Shown: piece by piece, positions 26,253 to 34,992 of the stretch
How positions within the stretch are numbered: the first letter of the stretch is position 1
Layout: every line of letters begins with the position of its first letter
Assembly (NCBI GenBank): GCA_965214055.1
Contig: OZ243931.1
Coordinates: forward strand, 2,852,001-2,916,000
Origin: WTGA01 sp965214055
GTDB taxonomy: Bacteria; Pseudomonadota; Gammaproteobacteria; Arenicellales; Poriferihabitantaceae
Length of the DNA: 64,000 nucleotides
Direction: 5' to 3'
Program-made: the position numbers and the translations under genes
Notes under the pieces: model-generated
Told to the model about the DNA's origin: nothing
Seen by the model: the letters and a program-made list of their open reading frames with translations, nothing else
The model's database searches: none

Positions 26253-27656
26253 TCAGGACGATGCCAGCACCTCGCTGGCGCGCATTGCAGCGTCTTTGGC
26301 CGCATCCTCCTCTCCCAGGGCATTCAGCGTCGTACTGTAGTGTTTCCATGCCCAACCTGAACGCGGTTTGTGCCCCAGTCGTTCGGCAAACAGGGCACGT
26401 GCTTTCAACGCATCCTGACCCGACCGGGCCATATCCAGCAGAATCATGTGAAACACATCCCGCTGTGCCTTGCTGCCGCCGATTCGGTCAAGGCGATACC
26501 GCACCGGTTCCATCTTCACGAAGGCCTTAGAATACTCCCCGTTCCGGGCATATTCCAGGCCCTGGGCCAATGCCATCCCGACTTCCGCACAAACCCTGGC
26601 CTGAGTGGTCTCCAGCCGGGACCACTCGCGGATGGTTGCCGTCATTCTTTCGGCCCCTTCCCGGTCTCCGGCGGCGATCAGGGCCATAAAGTAGTGCAGC
26701 GAGACAAAGATCAGATCGGTATCGCCCACATGGTTTTTCGCGACGGCCGCCAGCCGATGCCAGCGCTCTCCAACCTCCACGCCAAACATTTCCAGTCGCC
26801 AAAGAAGCGAAGTGGCGTTGCACATGTCAAGGTAAAAATCGGTTTCGATATCCGAAACGATCTGCTCGTCATACAGGCGCATCACCGAATCCAATTCACC
26901 CCGTTCGAGGTGGTACAGGCATTGGTGCCAGTACAGGTGAAAGCGGAAGTTGTTGACACTGGACCAGTCCTTTTCCAGCGCGCTGACCCATTCGATGCCT
27001 TCCTGGTGGCGTTCGGTCATTTCCAGGACATGGGCCACCGCATGCACCGACCAGGCGTCCCGTGGATTGTGCATTGTTGCCGACCGGCCATATTGTTCCG
27101 CCTGAACATACTCGCCAGACTCCTCCAGCCCGAACGCATACATGCCGAGCACAAAACCATAGTCCGGGTCTTGTGCTGGCCACCGGGGAAGAACCCGAGC
27201 AATGGAGTCCCGCATTTGACGACCGTCGCCGGTGTAAAAATGCATGAAATGAGCCAGCCGTAACGCCATCCCGTCCTGGGGATGTTCCAGCAGGATCCGT
27301 TCCCAGAGCCGGGCGGTTTCGTCAAGTCTGCCTGCACACCAGGCTGCCAGGGCCCCGGCGTGCTGTTTTTCACGGAGATTCCCGCCAATGGTTTCAATGT
27401 GCCGGTTCAGACTGTCGGAAATCTCCCTGGCCTTTTCTGAATGCCGCGCACTTCCGATGAGCTTGGCGAAGTACCCCTTCGTACACAGTGCCATGGGCAT
27501 ATCCGGGTCGCTCTGGCAAAGCTCTTTGAGCAGGTCTCCAGTCCCGGGCAACATGCCCATGTAGGAAGTCGTCAGGCGTTCAAAGCGTTCGACACTCTGT
27601 GTACCGGAGGCGGTAAAGGAAAGACCCCGGGAATCAACATGGTTTTTCAGCATCAT
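26253..27656 (-). CDS. Tetratricopeptide-repeat protein, TTC38-like
   Basis: This 467-residue helical protein is built from TPR-like repeats and has the features of the TTC38 family, found in animals and many bacteria: LRLAHFMHFYTGDGRQMRDSIARVLPRW, DPDYGFVLGMYAFGLEESG, DAWSVHAVAHVLEMTERHQEGIEW and NNFRFHLYWHQCLYHLERGELDSVMRLYDEQI. The role of this family is unknown. There is no signal peptide, so it is probably cytoplasmic. It lies 58 bases downstream of the desulfinase-like gene on the same strand and may be co-transcribed. Confidence 0.8.
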   Translation of the reverse strand: MMLKNHVDSRGLSFTASGTQSVERFERLTTSYMGMLPGTGDLLKELCQSDPDMPMALCTKGYFAKLIGSARHSEKAREISDSLNRHIETIGGNLREKQHAGALAAWCAGRLDETARLWERILLEHPQDGMALRLAHFMHFYTGDGRQMRDSIARVLPRWPAQDPDYGFVLGMYAFGLEESGEYVQAEQYGRSATMHNPRDAWSVHAVAHVLEMTERHQEGIEWVSALEKDWSSVNNFRFHLYWHQCLYHLERGELDSVMRLYDEQIVSDIETDFYLDMCNATSLLWRLEMFGVEVGERWHRLAAVAKNHVGDTDLIFVSLHYFMALIAAGDREGAERMTATIREWSRLETTQARVCAEVGMALAQGLEYARNGEYSKAFVKMEPVRYRLDRIGGSKAQRDVFHMILLDMARSGQDALKARALFAERLGHKPRSGWAWKHYSTTLNALGEEDAAKDAAMRASEVLASS

Positions 27657-27714
27657 GAAAGTCCTTTATTCTGTTCTTATCACTCCCTTCGAAGATTCCG
27701 GCCCATGGGGAGAC

Positions 27715-28944
27715 TCAATCCGGTGGGGACCCGGTGGTCTCCATACCGGTGCCCTGCCGGGCCAGCCTTGCATATCCATCCCGGGTCTGGGGAGTCTTGA
27801 TCCCCAGGATGGACCCGGCGATCTGGGTACGCAGAATCTGGGCGGTGCCTCCGGCGATGGTGAACATCCGCGCATCCCGGACCCGACGTTCGAGGGACCG
27901 ATTGCGGGAGTAGCCCATTGAACCATGGATCTGCAGGGCCTCGTTGGTGACTTTGATGGCGGTCTCGGAAGCCAGCACCTTTGCCTGGGCGGCGATACAC
28001 ATGTCGGGAAAACCGTCTCCCGCCCCAGCAGCGGCTGCATGCAGCAGGGCACGCGCCGCACCAAGTCCAATGGACATCTCCGCCAGCATCCACTGCACCC
28101 CCTGAAACTCACCGATTGGTCGACCGAACTGTTCCCGGCTCAGTGCCCGGGAAAGCGCTTTTTCATAGGCGCCCTGGGCAATGCCCAACGCAACGGTTCC
28201 CGCTCCCACCCGCTGGGCATTGTAGGCGTTCATCAAACCGGAAAATCCTTTTCGGATTCCCCCGGGAGGGAGGACAATCATGTCTTCAGGAATTTCCATT
28301 TCTTCAAAGAACAGTTCGGTTTCAGGCAGGCCCCGCACTCCCATGGAGGGTTCTCGTGGACCAATGACCAGGCCGGGGGTCCGGCCGCGTATGGCAATGA
28401 AACCGGCAATCCCCTGGGAGGTACCGTCTTTCATCAGCCGGGCAAATACCAGGTGCAGTTTCGACACTCCGCCCCCGGTGATCCAGTACTTTTTGCCGTT
28501 GAGAATATACTGATCGCCTTTTTTTACCGCGGTGGTGGTCATGTCGGTGGCCGCACTGCCTGCATCGGGTTCGGTGATACAGATGGCGGGTTTGTCCCCG
28601 GACAATACGTAGGCCGCAATGAGCTGCTTTTGTTTCTCGGAACCGTATTCCATGACCGCTCCGAGCGCCCCCATGTTGGCTTCCACGGTCACCCTGCCCA
28701 TGGTGCTGCAACAACGTGCCATTTCCTCGATAACAATGACTGCATCATGACAGTTCCTGCCCAGTCCGCCATATTTCTTCGGAATGGTCATTCCCATAAA
28801 ACCTGCACGGTTCAGCTTCTCAATGTTGTCCCAGGGATACTGTTCCGTACGATCAATTTCTGCTGCACGGGGCCTGAATTCAGATTCCGCAAGTTCCCGG
28901 GCAGCGGCCTGCAGGTCAAGCTGGGCAGGGGACAATGTGCTCAA
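27715..28944 (-). CDS. acd: 3-Sulfinopropanoyl-CoA desulfinase-like acyl-CoA dehydrogenase-fold protein
   Basis: This 409-residue flavoprotein of acyl-CoA dehydrogenase fold has KPAICITEPDAGSAATDM, GKKYWITGGGVSKLHLVFARL, QFGRPIGEFQGVQWM and ARMFTIAGGTAQILRT. Both known positions of the catalytic Glu are occupied otherwise: Gln244 in YNAQRVGAG and Gly in IAGGT. Arg84 in TMGRVTVEAN is retained. Arg84 plus Gln at about 246 is the signature described for 3-sulfinopropanoyl-CoA desulfinase (Acd) of Advenella mimigardefordensis, which yields propanoyl-CoA and sulfite without oxidation. The start is TTG 28944, with GGAGG (28953-28957) eight bases upstream; an upstream ATG at 29031 lacks such a site. 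The assignment comes from recalled family features, not a search. Confidence 0.75.
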   Translation of the reverse strand: MSTLSPAQLDLQAAARELAESEFRPRAAEIDRTEQYPWDNIEKLNRAGFMGMTIPKKYGGLGRNCHDAVIVIEEMARCCSTMGRVTVEANMGALGAVMEYGSEKQKQLIAAYVLSGDKPAICITEPDAGSAATDMTTTAVKKGDQYILNGKKYWITGGGVSKLHLVFARLMKDGTSQGIAGFIAIRGRTPGLVIGPREPSMGVRGLPETELFFEEMEIPEDMIVLPPGGIRKGFSGLMNAYNAQRVGAGTVALGIAQGAYEKALSRALSREQFGRPIGEFQGVQWMLAEMSIGLGAARALLHAAAAGAGDGFPDMCIAAQAKVLASETAIKVTNEALQIHGSMGYSRNRSLERRVRDARMFTIAGGTAQILRTQIAGSILGIKTPQTRDGYARLARQGTGMETTGSPPD

Positions 28945-29138
28945 TGATTTTTCCTCCAGTACATAAGATCGGGGGCCTTCTGATTCCGGATTCGAATTGA
29001 AATCCCGGGGGCTCCCTGCCAGCACGGTCATCGAAACTGTCCGGTTTCAAGGAATGCACATCCGGTGATGGAATCCCTCGACACAATAGTGAATGTGGAC
29101 AGTAATAATAATCCTTTAAACCATTGATAATACTGATC

Positions 29139-29215
29139 TGGTCGGGGTGAGAGGATTTGAACCTCCGACCACCGCAACCCCATTGCGGTGCGCTACCAGG
29201 CTGCGCCACACCCCG
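29139..29215 (-). tRNA. tRNA-Pro(GGG)
   Basis: The minus strand folds as a complete cloverleaf. The acceptor stem is CGGGGTG / CACCCCG, the D-arm contains GCGC ... GCGC, and the anticodon stem CCGCA / TGCGG encloses loop ATGGGGT with anticodon GGG. The T-arm has GGTTCAAATCC. CCA is encoded (29139-29141). Confidence 0.93.
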
Positions 29216-29219
29216 AATC

Positions 29220-29251
29220 AAAAATGGAACCGGACAACTCCTGAGTCCGGT
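29220..29251 (-). terminator. Rho-independent terminator after merR
   Basis: On the minus strand ACCGGAC pairs with GTCCGGT around a 9-base loop and is followed by TCCATTTTT. It lies between the merR stop codon (29269) and tRNA-Pro, closing the thrS-to-merR gene run. Confidence 0.7.
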
Positions 29252-29268
29252 CGGCATTTTCTTTATCT

Positions 29269-29643
29269 CTAGTTCAGAATTTCCTGGACTTCCACCAACT
29301 CGGCGATGAGTTGTTCGACCATTTTCGAAGTATCCTGCGCGTCGGATAGCAGGGCGGGAGCAGAATTCCCCTCATTGGCGAACTGCTCAAGCCGTACCCG
29401 GGCACCGCTGATCGTAAATCCTTCCGCATAGAGCAATCTTCGAATCTGCCGTATCAGCTTTACTTCATGTCTTTGGTAATACCGGCGGTTTCCCTTTCTT
29501 TTTACCGGCTTTAGCTGTTCAAATTCCTGTTCCCAGTATCGTAACACATGGGGCTTGACGTCACACAGCTTGCTCACCTCGCCAATGGTAAAGTAGCGTT
29601 TCGTTGGAATGGGCGGCAACTCAAACCCACTGGGATCAAGCAT
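29269..29643 (-). CDS. MerR-family transcriptional regulator downstream of ihfA
   Basis: This 124-residue regulator has a winged-helix MerR DNA-binding domain (RYFTIGEVSKLCDVKPHVLRYWEQEF, KGNRRYYQRHEVKLIRQIRRLLYAEGFTISGARVRL) and a short C-terminal helix. It has no sensor cysteines. A MerR-type gene next to ihfA is conserved in many proteobacteria, but its target is not known. It follows ihfA by 5 bases and shares its transcript, ending at a clear terminator. Confidence 0.88.
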   Translation of the reverse strand: MLDPSGFELPPIPTKRYFTIGEVSKLCDVKPHVLRYWEQEFEQLKPVKRKGNRRYYQRHEVKLIRQIRRLLYAEGFTISGARVRLEQFANEGNSAPALLSDAQDTSKMVEQLIAELVEVQEILN

Positions 29644-29648
29644 TGTGA

Positions 29649-29969
29649 TTATCTACCCCTCCCCAGTTTTTCTGTCAACTCGAGTGAATTCCGAAGCACA
29701 CCTTCCTTCAGCTTTTGGCTTGAACGAAAGGTCACGACCCGCCTTGCAGAAACCGCCACTTCTTCCCCGGTTTTCGGATTGCGTCCTGGCCGTGATTTTT
29801 TGTCCCGGAGCTTGAAACTTCCAAATCCAGACAGTTTGACTGAAGACCCTTCCTGTAGGGACTGCCTGACTTTCTCAAGAAATATTTCCACGAACTCCTT
29901 TGCCTCCCGTTTGTTCAGTCCAACCTCATCGAACAGCGTTTTTCCCAATTCCGCCTTGGTCACCGTCAT
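29649..29969 (-). CDS. ihfA: Integration host factor, alpha subunit
   Basis: This 106-residue HU/IHF protein begins MTVTKAELGKTLFDEVGLNKREAKEFVEIF. It carries the beta-arm GRNPKTGEEVAVSARRVVTF, including the Pro-containing tip that intercalates between base pairs. With IhfB it forms a heterodimer that bends DNA sharply during recombination, replication and transcription. It lies 41 bases after pheT in the standard gammaproteobacterial order pheS-pheT-ihfA. Confidence 0.95.
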   Translation of the reverse strand: MTVTKAELGKTLFDEVGLNKREAKEFVEIFLEKVRQSLQEGSSVKLSGFGSFKLRDKKSRPGRNPKTGEEVAVSARRVVTFRSSQKLKEGVLRNSLELTEKLGRGR

Positions 29970-30010
29970 TAAATTTTGTTCCCCTGAAGCACTGTGAATG
30001 TCTATTTTTC

Positions 30011-32398
30011 TCAGGTTCTCATCTCAGCGCCAAACGCCTCATTGAGCACCTGAATTATATTTTTTATCTCTGTCTCCATTTCCAATGATGTAAGGTTGCT
30101 TGACTCGGATTGGAAGGTCAAGCTGAAAGCCAAACTTTTCTTGTTTTTTTTCACATTGCACCCTCTGTAGATGTCAAATAATTCCAACTTTCTCAAATGT
30201 GGCCCTGCAACCGCCCGGATCTGTTGCAAAATCGACTGTACCGGAATGTCTTCATCCACCATCACGGAAAGGTCCCGATGCACCGAAGGAAATTTCGAAA
30301 TTTCGGCAAATACCGGCAAATTGGCACCGCGCAGCGCAGACAGTTCAAACTCAGCCAGGTAAACCGCTCTTTCGATATCATGGTCTCTTTGGTGAACCGG
30401 GTGCAACTTTCCCAGATGCCCAATTTCCTGATTTCTGAAAACAATGCTGGCACACTGTTCCGGGTGCATGGCCGGATTCGTGGACGGGTGAAATTCAAAT
30501 TTACCGGATTGGCCGGTAAGAGTAAAAATGGATTCCAGGCATCCCTTCAGATCAAAAAAATCACATTCAACCGCCTCTTCCCCCCATTGCCGGGGCTGCT
30601 GGTTGCCACACAGGATGATTCCCAGTTTCCCGGTCTCCGTGCAGCGGCCGGGTTCCTCCTCCCCGAGGAATACCTGGCCCGTTTCAAACAGTCGGACCCG
30701 TTCCTCCTGGCGGTTGAGGTTGGTTTTCAATGCGTCGAGCAATCCTGGCCACAGGCTTTGCCGCATCACAGACATATTGTCGGCAATGGGGTTTTGCAGT
30801 GGGATTGCGTTTCCCCGGCCAAGGAGCTGTTGCTGGGATTCCGGCTCGACAAAACTGTAGGTGATGACCTCATGAAACCCAAGATACACCATCCCCTGCT
30901 TGATCTCGTCCAGGGAAATCCGATTTTCCCGATGTGCTCCGACCTGTGGCTCCGCTGTCGGCGCCCGGGGCAATATCTGGTCAAATCCATGGCATCGGCC
31001 CACTTCTTCCACCAGATCGTGGGATGCCTGAATATCATGTCTCCAACTGGGGGGAACCACATTCCAGCCCACATCCGTTCGGGTGGCTTGCATGCCGAGG
31101 TCTGCCAGGATTGCTGCCGTGGTTGCTGACGGGACCCGGATGCCCAGAATACGCTGGATTTCCGATTCCTCGAACTTTATCCTGGGGGCCCTGGGCAACG
31201 CAGACTTCTCAACCGCATGGGAGATGGGCCCGGCATGTCCCCCTGCAATGCGAATCACGAGTGCCGTGGCCTGCTCGATGGCCTGCAATTGCAACTGGCT
31301 GTCAACGCCCCGCTCAAACCGGTGGGAGGCATCGGTCTGCATGCCAAACCGTCGCGCCCGGCCCAATATTGCGGAGGGCGAAAAATAGGCGGCTTCCAGG
31401 TAGATATCCTGGGTATCGGACGAAATCGCGGTGTTTTCTCCTCCCATAATCCCGGCCAGCGCAATGGCATTGTGATGGTCCGCGATAACCAGGTTTTCGG
31501 GTTCCAGCGTCACGGTATTGCCATCAAGCAGCGTGAGGGTTTCGCCTTTTTTGGCCATTCGCACCTGGATACCGCCCACGATTTTTGAAAAATCGAATCC
31601 ATGCATGGGTTGTCCCAGTTCGTGCATCACGTAATTGGTGACATCCACCACCACGTTGATGCTGCGCATACCGGACCGGCGGAGTCTTTCCACCATCCAG
31701 TCCGGGGTTTTCGCAGACACGTCAATCCCGGTAATGGCCCGTCCGACATATCTCGGGCACCCGGCTGGAGCTTCTAGCACGACTTCAAGGGCAACCCGGG
31801 AGGTCAACCGGTTCTCCGGGACCGTGCCCGGGACAAGCGTACCCCCCATCAGCGTCGCCACCTCCCGGGCGACCCCGAGAATTCCCAGGCAATCTCCACG
31901 GTTGGGGGTGAGTTCAAGCTGGAATCGATGATCCCGCAAATCCAGGTAGTCACCGATGGCCGCCCCCAGCGGGGCACCCTCATCCAGTTCCAAGATGCCT
32001 TCCGAACTTTCCTCCAGCCCCAGTTCCTCTCCAGAACAAATCATGCCCTCAGACTGCACTCCACGAATCGTACGGGCCGTGACCGCGTTTGACCGGGGGA
32101 GCACGGCTCCTGGCAGTGCAACCGCTGTTTTCAACCCGGCCCGAATGTTTTTCGCCCCGCAGACAATGGAGTGGATGGAGCGCTCCCCGGCATCCACGGC
32201 ACATACCTGCAGTTGCGAAGCATCCGGATGCCCGGTCACGGCGGTGACTTCCCCCACGACAATCCGGGGGTCCAGGTCCGGTCCCGCCGTGTCCACCGAC
32301 TCCACCTCCAGGCCCGCGAGGGTCAACCGTTCGGACAATGCCTCAGAACAGGCCTCGGTGGAGACCCACTCCCGCAGCCAGGATTCACTTACCAGCAT
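30011..32398 (-). CDS. pheT: Phenylalanyl-tRNA synthetase, beta subunit
   Basis: This 795-residue subunit of the (alpha-beta)2 enzyme has an N-terminal tRNA-binding OB domain (VGEVTAVTGHPDASQLQVCAVDAG), a B3/B4 editing domain (LTPNRGDCLGILGVAREVATL), a B5 domain and a C-terminal ferredoxin-like anticodon domain (FAEISKFPSVHRDLSVMVDEDIP). It supports aminoacylation by PheS and removes mischarged Tyr. It starts 19 bases after the pheS stop. Confidence 0.96.
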   Translation of the reverse strand: MLVSESWLREWVSTEACSEALSERLTLAGLEVESVDTAGPDLDPRIVVGEVTAVTGHPDASQLQVCAVDAGERSIHSIVCGAKNIRAGLKTAVALPGAVLPRSNAVTARTIRGVQSEGMICSGEELGLEESSEGILELDEGAPLGAAIGDYLDLRDHRFQLELTPNRGDCLGILGVAREVATLMGGTLVPGTVPENRLTSRVALEVVLEAPAGCPRYVGRAITGIDVSAKTPDWMVERLRRSGMRSINVVVDVTNYVMHELGQPMHGFDFSKIVGGIQVRMAKKGETLTLLDGNTVTLEPENLVIADHHNAIALAGIMGGENTAISSDTQDIYLEAAYFSPSAILGRARRFGMQTDASHRFERGVDSQLQLQAIEQATALVIRIAGGHAGPISHAVEKSALPRAPRIKFEESEIQRILGIRVPSATTAAILADLGMQATRTDVGWNVVPPSWRHDIQASHDLVEEVGRCHGFDQILPRAPTAEPQVGAHRENRISLDEIKQGMVYLGFHEVITYSFVEPESQQQLLGRGNAIPLQNPIADNMSVMRQSLWPGLLDALKTNLNRQEERVRLFETGQVFLGEEEPGRCTETGKLGIILCGNQQPRQWGEEAVECDFFDLKGCLESIFTLTGQSGKFEFHPSTNPAMHPEQCASIVFRNQEIGHLGKLHPVHQRDHDIERAVYLAEFELSALRGANLPVFAEISKFPSVHRDLSVMVDEDIPVQSILQQIRAVAGPHLRKLELFDIYRGCNVKKNKKSLAFSLTFQSESSNLTSLEMETEIKNIIQVLNEAFGAEMRT

Positions 32399-32417
32399 AA
32401 CCAGGGCTTCCCGATGC

Positions 32418-33449
32418 TCAAAACTGTCTCAGAAAACTCAACTCGTTGCCAAAAAACAAACGCAAGTCATTGATACTATAACGAAGCATGGTCATTCTTT
32501 CCACCCCCATGCCAAAGGCATACCCGCTGTACCGTGTACTGTCAATGCCTCCGTGGCGAAGCACATCCGGATGCACCATTCCGCATCCCAGGACTTCCAG
32601 CCAGCCCGTATGCTTGCAGATCCGGCATCCCTGTCCATTGCAAAAAACACACCCCATGTCCACTTCGGCGGAAGGCTCGGTAAAGGGAAAGTAGGACGGA
32701 CGGAACCGGACCGGGAGTTCTTTTTCGAAAAACTCATGAATAAAGTGGATCAGTATGCCCTTTAAATCGGCAAACGTAACCTCCCGGTCAATGGCCAGCC
32801 CCTCCAGCTGGTGAAACATGGGCGTGTGGGTGACATCCGAATCACAACGGTATACCTTTCCCGGCGCAATCACGCGAATGGGAGGGGCATGGCCATTCAT
32901 ATACCGGACCTGGACCGGTGAGGTGTGAGTTCGCAACACGGTATGCCCATCAATATAAAACGTATCGTGCATCGCCCTGGCAGGATGATCCGCCGGGATA
33001 TTCAGTGCTTCAAAATTATGATAGTCGTCTTCAATCTCAGGACCGGATGCAACATCGAACCCGACCCGGTCAAATATTCTCTCCATGCGCCGGAATGTCC
33101 GGGTCACCGGATGAATGCTACCCAAGGATTGACGGCGCCCGGGCTGGGTGACATCCAGGTTTTCCGACGCAATCTGTCTGGACCGTGCCCTGGCTTCCAG
33201 AGCGGTTCTTTTTTGCTCCAGTTCCCGTGCGACCCTCGCCTTGCTTTGATTGACATCCCGGCCAAAATCTCTGCGTTCATGGGCCGGCAGACTGCCGATC
33301 CGCTTCAACTGTTCGGTAATTGAGCCTTTTTTTCCCAGATACCGAACCCGAACCTCCTCCAGTGCAACAGCAGAATCTGCAGCAGCAATTTCCTGTTCGG
33401 CCTGTAAATTCAGTTCTTCAAGCCCTGGGCCTGAATTCGGCGCCACCAT
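32418..33449 (-). CDS. pheS: Phenylalanyl-tRNA synthetase, alpha subunit
   Basis: This 343-residue class II catalytic subunit has an N-terminal coiled-coil tRNA-binding arm (about residues 10-85), then class II motifs. Motif 1 is near FDVASGPEIEDDYHNFEALNIPADHPAR, motif 2 is RVIAPGKVYRCDSDVTHTPMFHQLEG, and motif 3 is GYAFGMGVERMTMLRY. It charges tRNA-Phe with phenylalanine. The ribosome site before ATG 33449 is weak. No clear Phe-rich leader peptide of pheM type was found upstream. Confidence 0.96.
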   Translation of the reverse strand: MVAPNSGPGLEELNLQAEQEIAAADSAVALEEVRVRYLGKKGSITEQLKRIGSLPAHERRDFGRDVNQSKARVARELEQKRTALEARARSRQIASENLDVTQPGRRQSLGSIHPVTRTFRRMERIFDRVGFDVASGPEIEDDYHNFEALNIPADHPARAMHDTFYIDGHTVLRTHTSPVQVRYMNGHAPPIRVIAPGKVYRCDSDVTHTPMFHQLEGLAIDREVTFADLKGILIHFIHEFFEKELPVRFRPSYFPFTEPSAEVDMGCVFCNGQGCRICKHTGWLEVLGCGMVHPDVLRHGGIDSTRYSGYAFGMGVERMTMLRYSINDLRLFFGNELSFLRQF

Positions 33450-33561
33450 AAATAAAAATTAATTCTGGATTGATCTTACGTGGATGGGCAGACGGGAAAA
33501 TCCTCCGGTCATCCGACAGCCGCCTTCGCATTCAGCGCCGCACCAAACCTGCATTGCCGCA

Positions 33562-33747
33562 TCAGGATTCCACCTGATCACAATTCAGGCAGACAGGCAC
33601 TTTGCATGGGTCCGGCGACCGCAGTAATGAACCAGCACTCCGTGATGAAAAACAAAATGGTACCCAACTTACCCCTTCATTGGCAATGGGACAATCACAC
33701 AATGCACAGCGAAACGATGAAACCACATCCCCGGCACCCCCTCCCAT
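33562..33747 (-). CDS. Possible cysteine-rich small protein between rplT and pheS
   Basis: An ATG-initiated frame of 61 codons begins 11 bases after the rplT stop on the same strand. The translation contains clustered cysteines (FRCALCDCPI and DPCKVPVCLNCDQ) that could in principle bind zinc. I recognise no family, there is no good ribosome site, and the pattern may be chance in the rplT-pheS spacer. The rest of this roughly 300-base gap shows nothing else. Confidence 0.2.
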   Translation of the reverse strand: MGGGAGDVVSSFRCALCDCPIANEGVSWVPFCFSSRSAGSLLRSPDPCKVPVCLNCDQVES

Positions 33748-33757
33748 CCCGGAAAGG

Positions 33758-34117
33758 CTAACTGGCCAACGCCTGTTTTGCCTGTTCCGCCAGATGGCCG
33801 AAGGTGGCCTTGTCATTCACAGCGATGTCCGCCAGTACTTTCCTGTCGAGATCAATGGCCGCTTTTTTCAGGCCAGCGATGAATCGGCTGTAATTCATGT
33901 CATGCTCCCTGGCCGCCGCATTGATCCGTACAATCCACAATGCCCGGAATTGACGTTTGCGCTGTCTCCGGTCCCGGTAGGCGTACTGACCCGCTTTGTC
34001 TACCGCCTGTTTGGCGACCTTGAACAAACGGCTGCGTGCACCCCGATAGCCTTTGGCCTGTTTGAGAACTTTTTTGTGTCGGGCCTTGGCCGTGACCCCG
34101 CGTTTTACTCTTGGCAT
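33758..34117 (-). CDS. rplT: Ribosomal protein L20
   Basis: This 119-residue protein starts MPRVKRGVTAKARHKKVLKQAKGYRG and continues SRLFKVAKQAVDKAGQYAYRDRRQRKRQFRALWIVRINAAAREH, the L20 signature. It binds 23S rRNA early in 50S assembly and in many bacteria represses its own operon. A GGGGG ribosome site precedes ATG 34117. It lies 13 bases after rpmI. Confidence 0.97.
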   Translation of the reverse strand: MPRVKRGVTAKARHKKVLKQAKGYRGARSRLFKVAKQAVDKAGQYAYRDRRQRKRQFRALWIVRINAAAREHDMNYSRFIAGLKKAAIDLDRKVLADIAVNDKATFGHLAEQAKQALAS

Positions 34118-34130
34118 GATCGACCCCCGT

Positions 34131-34328
34131 TCAGCGATATGGCAACATTTGCCTGACCGCCGCATGGTCAGCGGCGTGCACCAGCCTTGCGTGACGAAGA
34201 TGCCGTTTTCGCTTGGTGGATTTCTTGGTCAGGATGTGATTCAGATGCGACTGCGATCGCTTGAATTTTCCCGTCGATGTCCGCTTGAAGCGCTTTGCAG
34301 CCCCTCTGCAGGTTTTCAGTTTTGGCAT
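34131..34328 (-). CDS. rpmI: Ribosomal protein L35
   Basis: This 65-residue basic protein, MPKLKTCRGAAKRFKRTSTGKFKRSQSHLNHILTKK in outline, matches L35 over its length. GGAG lies 6 bases before ATG 34328. The 145-base gap after infC may hold the translational control element that L20 uses in enterobacteria, but I cannot identify a pseudoknot by eye. Confidence 0.96.
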   Translation of the reverse strand: MPKLKTCRGAAKRFKRTSTGKFKRSQSHLNHILTKKSTKRKRHLRHARLVHAADHAAVRQMLPYR

Positions 34329-34473
34329 TGTTTTCTCCAGTATTTGCAGTGGCATTGATTCCACTGATATTCATGTTCAAAGCAATTGTAGTTCTGGATT
34401 GGACTACTTCTCGCTGATTTGGACAACCTCTCCGGTCAAACCGGGTGGCTGCCCACCTTTATCTCCTCTTGCT

Positions 34474-34992
34474 TTATCGCCTCTTGGGCGCCATCACCAT
34501 AATCATCTGCCGACCTTCAAGAGTCGGGGTCTGCTCGATTTCTGCAATGTCAGACAGGTCATGCTTCACCCTGTCCAGCATCTCCAGCCCCAGTTCCTTG
34601 TGGGCCATCTCCCTGCCACGAAACCGCATGGTCACCTTCGTCTTGTTGCCGACCTGGAGAAACTCCGTCAGTTTCCTGAGTTTAATCTGGTAATCTCCAA
34701 TATCGGTGCCTGGACGAAACTTGATTTCCTTGATGGTAATCTGCTTCTGTCTTTTCTTGGCATCCTGCCGTTTCTTGCTTTCGTTGTAAAGAAACTTTCC
34801 ATAATCCATTACCTTGCAAACCGGCGGGGTCGCGCTGGGTGAAATTTCAACCAGGTCCAGATTTTCTTCCTGCGCAGCCGCAGTGGCCTCTTTAAGGGAT
34901 AGAATACCCAGCTGATTTCCATTACTTCCGATCACCCGAACCGGGTCGCTGGTAATTTTCTCGTTTAAATTTCTCTGTTTTGTTCTGGCTAT
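34474..34992 (-). CDS. infC: Translation initiation factor IF-3, with a non-canonical AUA start
   Basis: This factor of about 172 residues prevents premature 50S joining and checks initiator tRNA. The conserved body is clear (NLNEKITSDPVRVIGSNGNQLG, EISPSATPPVCKVMDYGKFLY, KEIKFRPGTDIGDYQIKLRKL, VTMRFRGREMAHKELG). No ATG, GTG or TTG lies between an in-frame TAA at about 35015 and the conserved N-terminus. The best start is ATA 34992, with GAGGA (35000-35004) seven bases upstream. Rare start codons on infC are known (AUU in E. coli) and underlie autoregulation by IF-3. A later GTG would remove about 20 conserved residues. Confidence 0.93.
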   Translation of the reverse strand: MARTKQRNLNEKITSDPVRVIGSNGNQLGILSLKEATAAAQEENLDLVEISPSATPPVCKVMDYGKFLYNESKKRQDAKKRQKQITIKEIKFRPGTDIGDYQIKLRKLTEFLQVGNKTKVTMRFRGREMAHKELGLEMLDRVKHDLSDIAEIEQTPTLEGRQMIMVMAPKRR

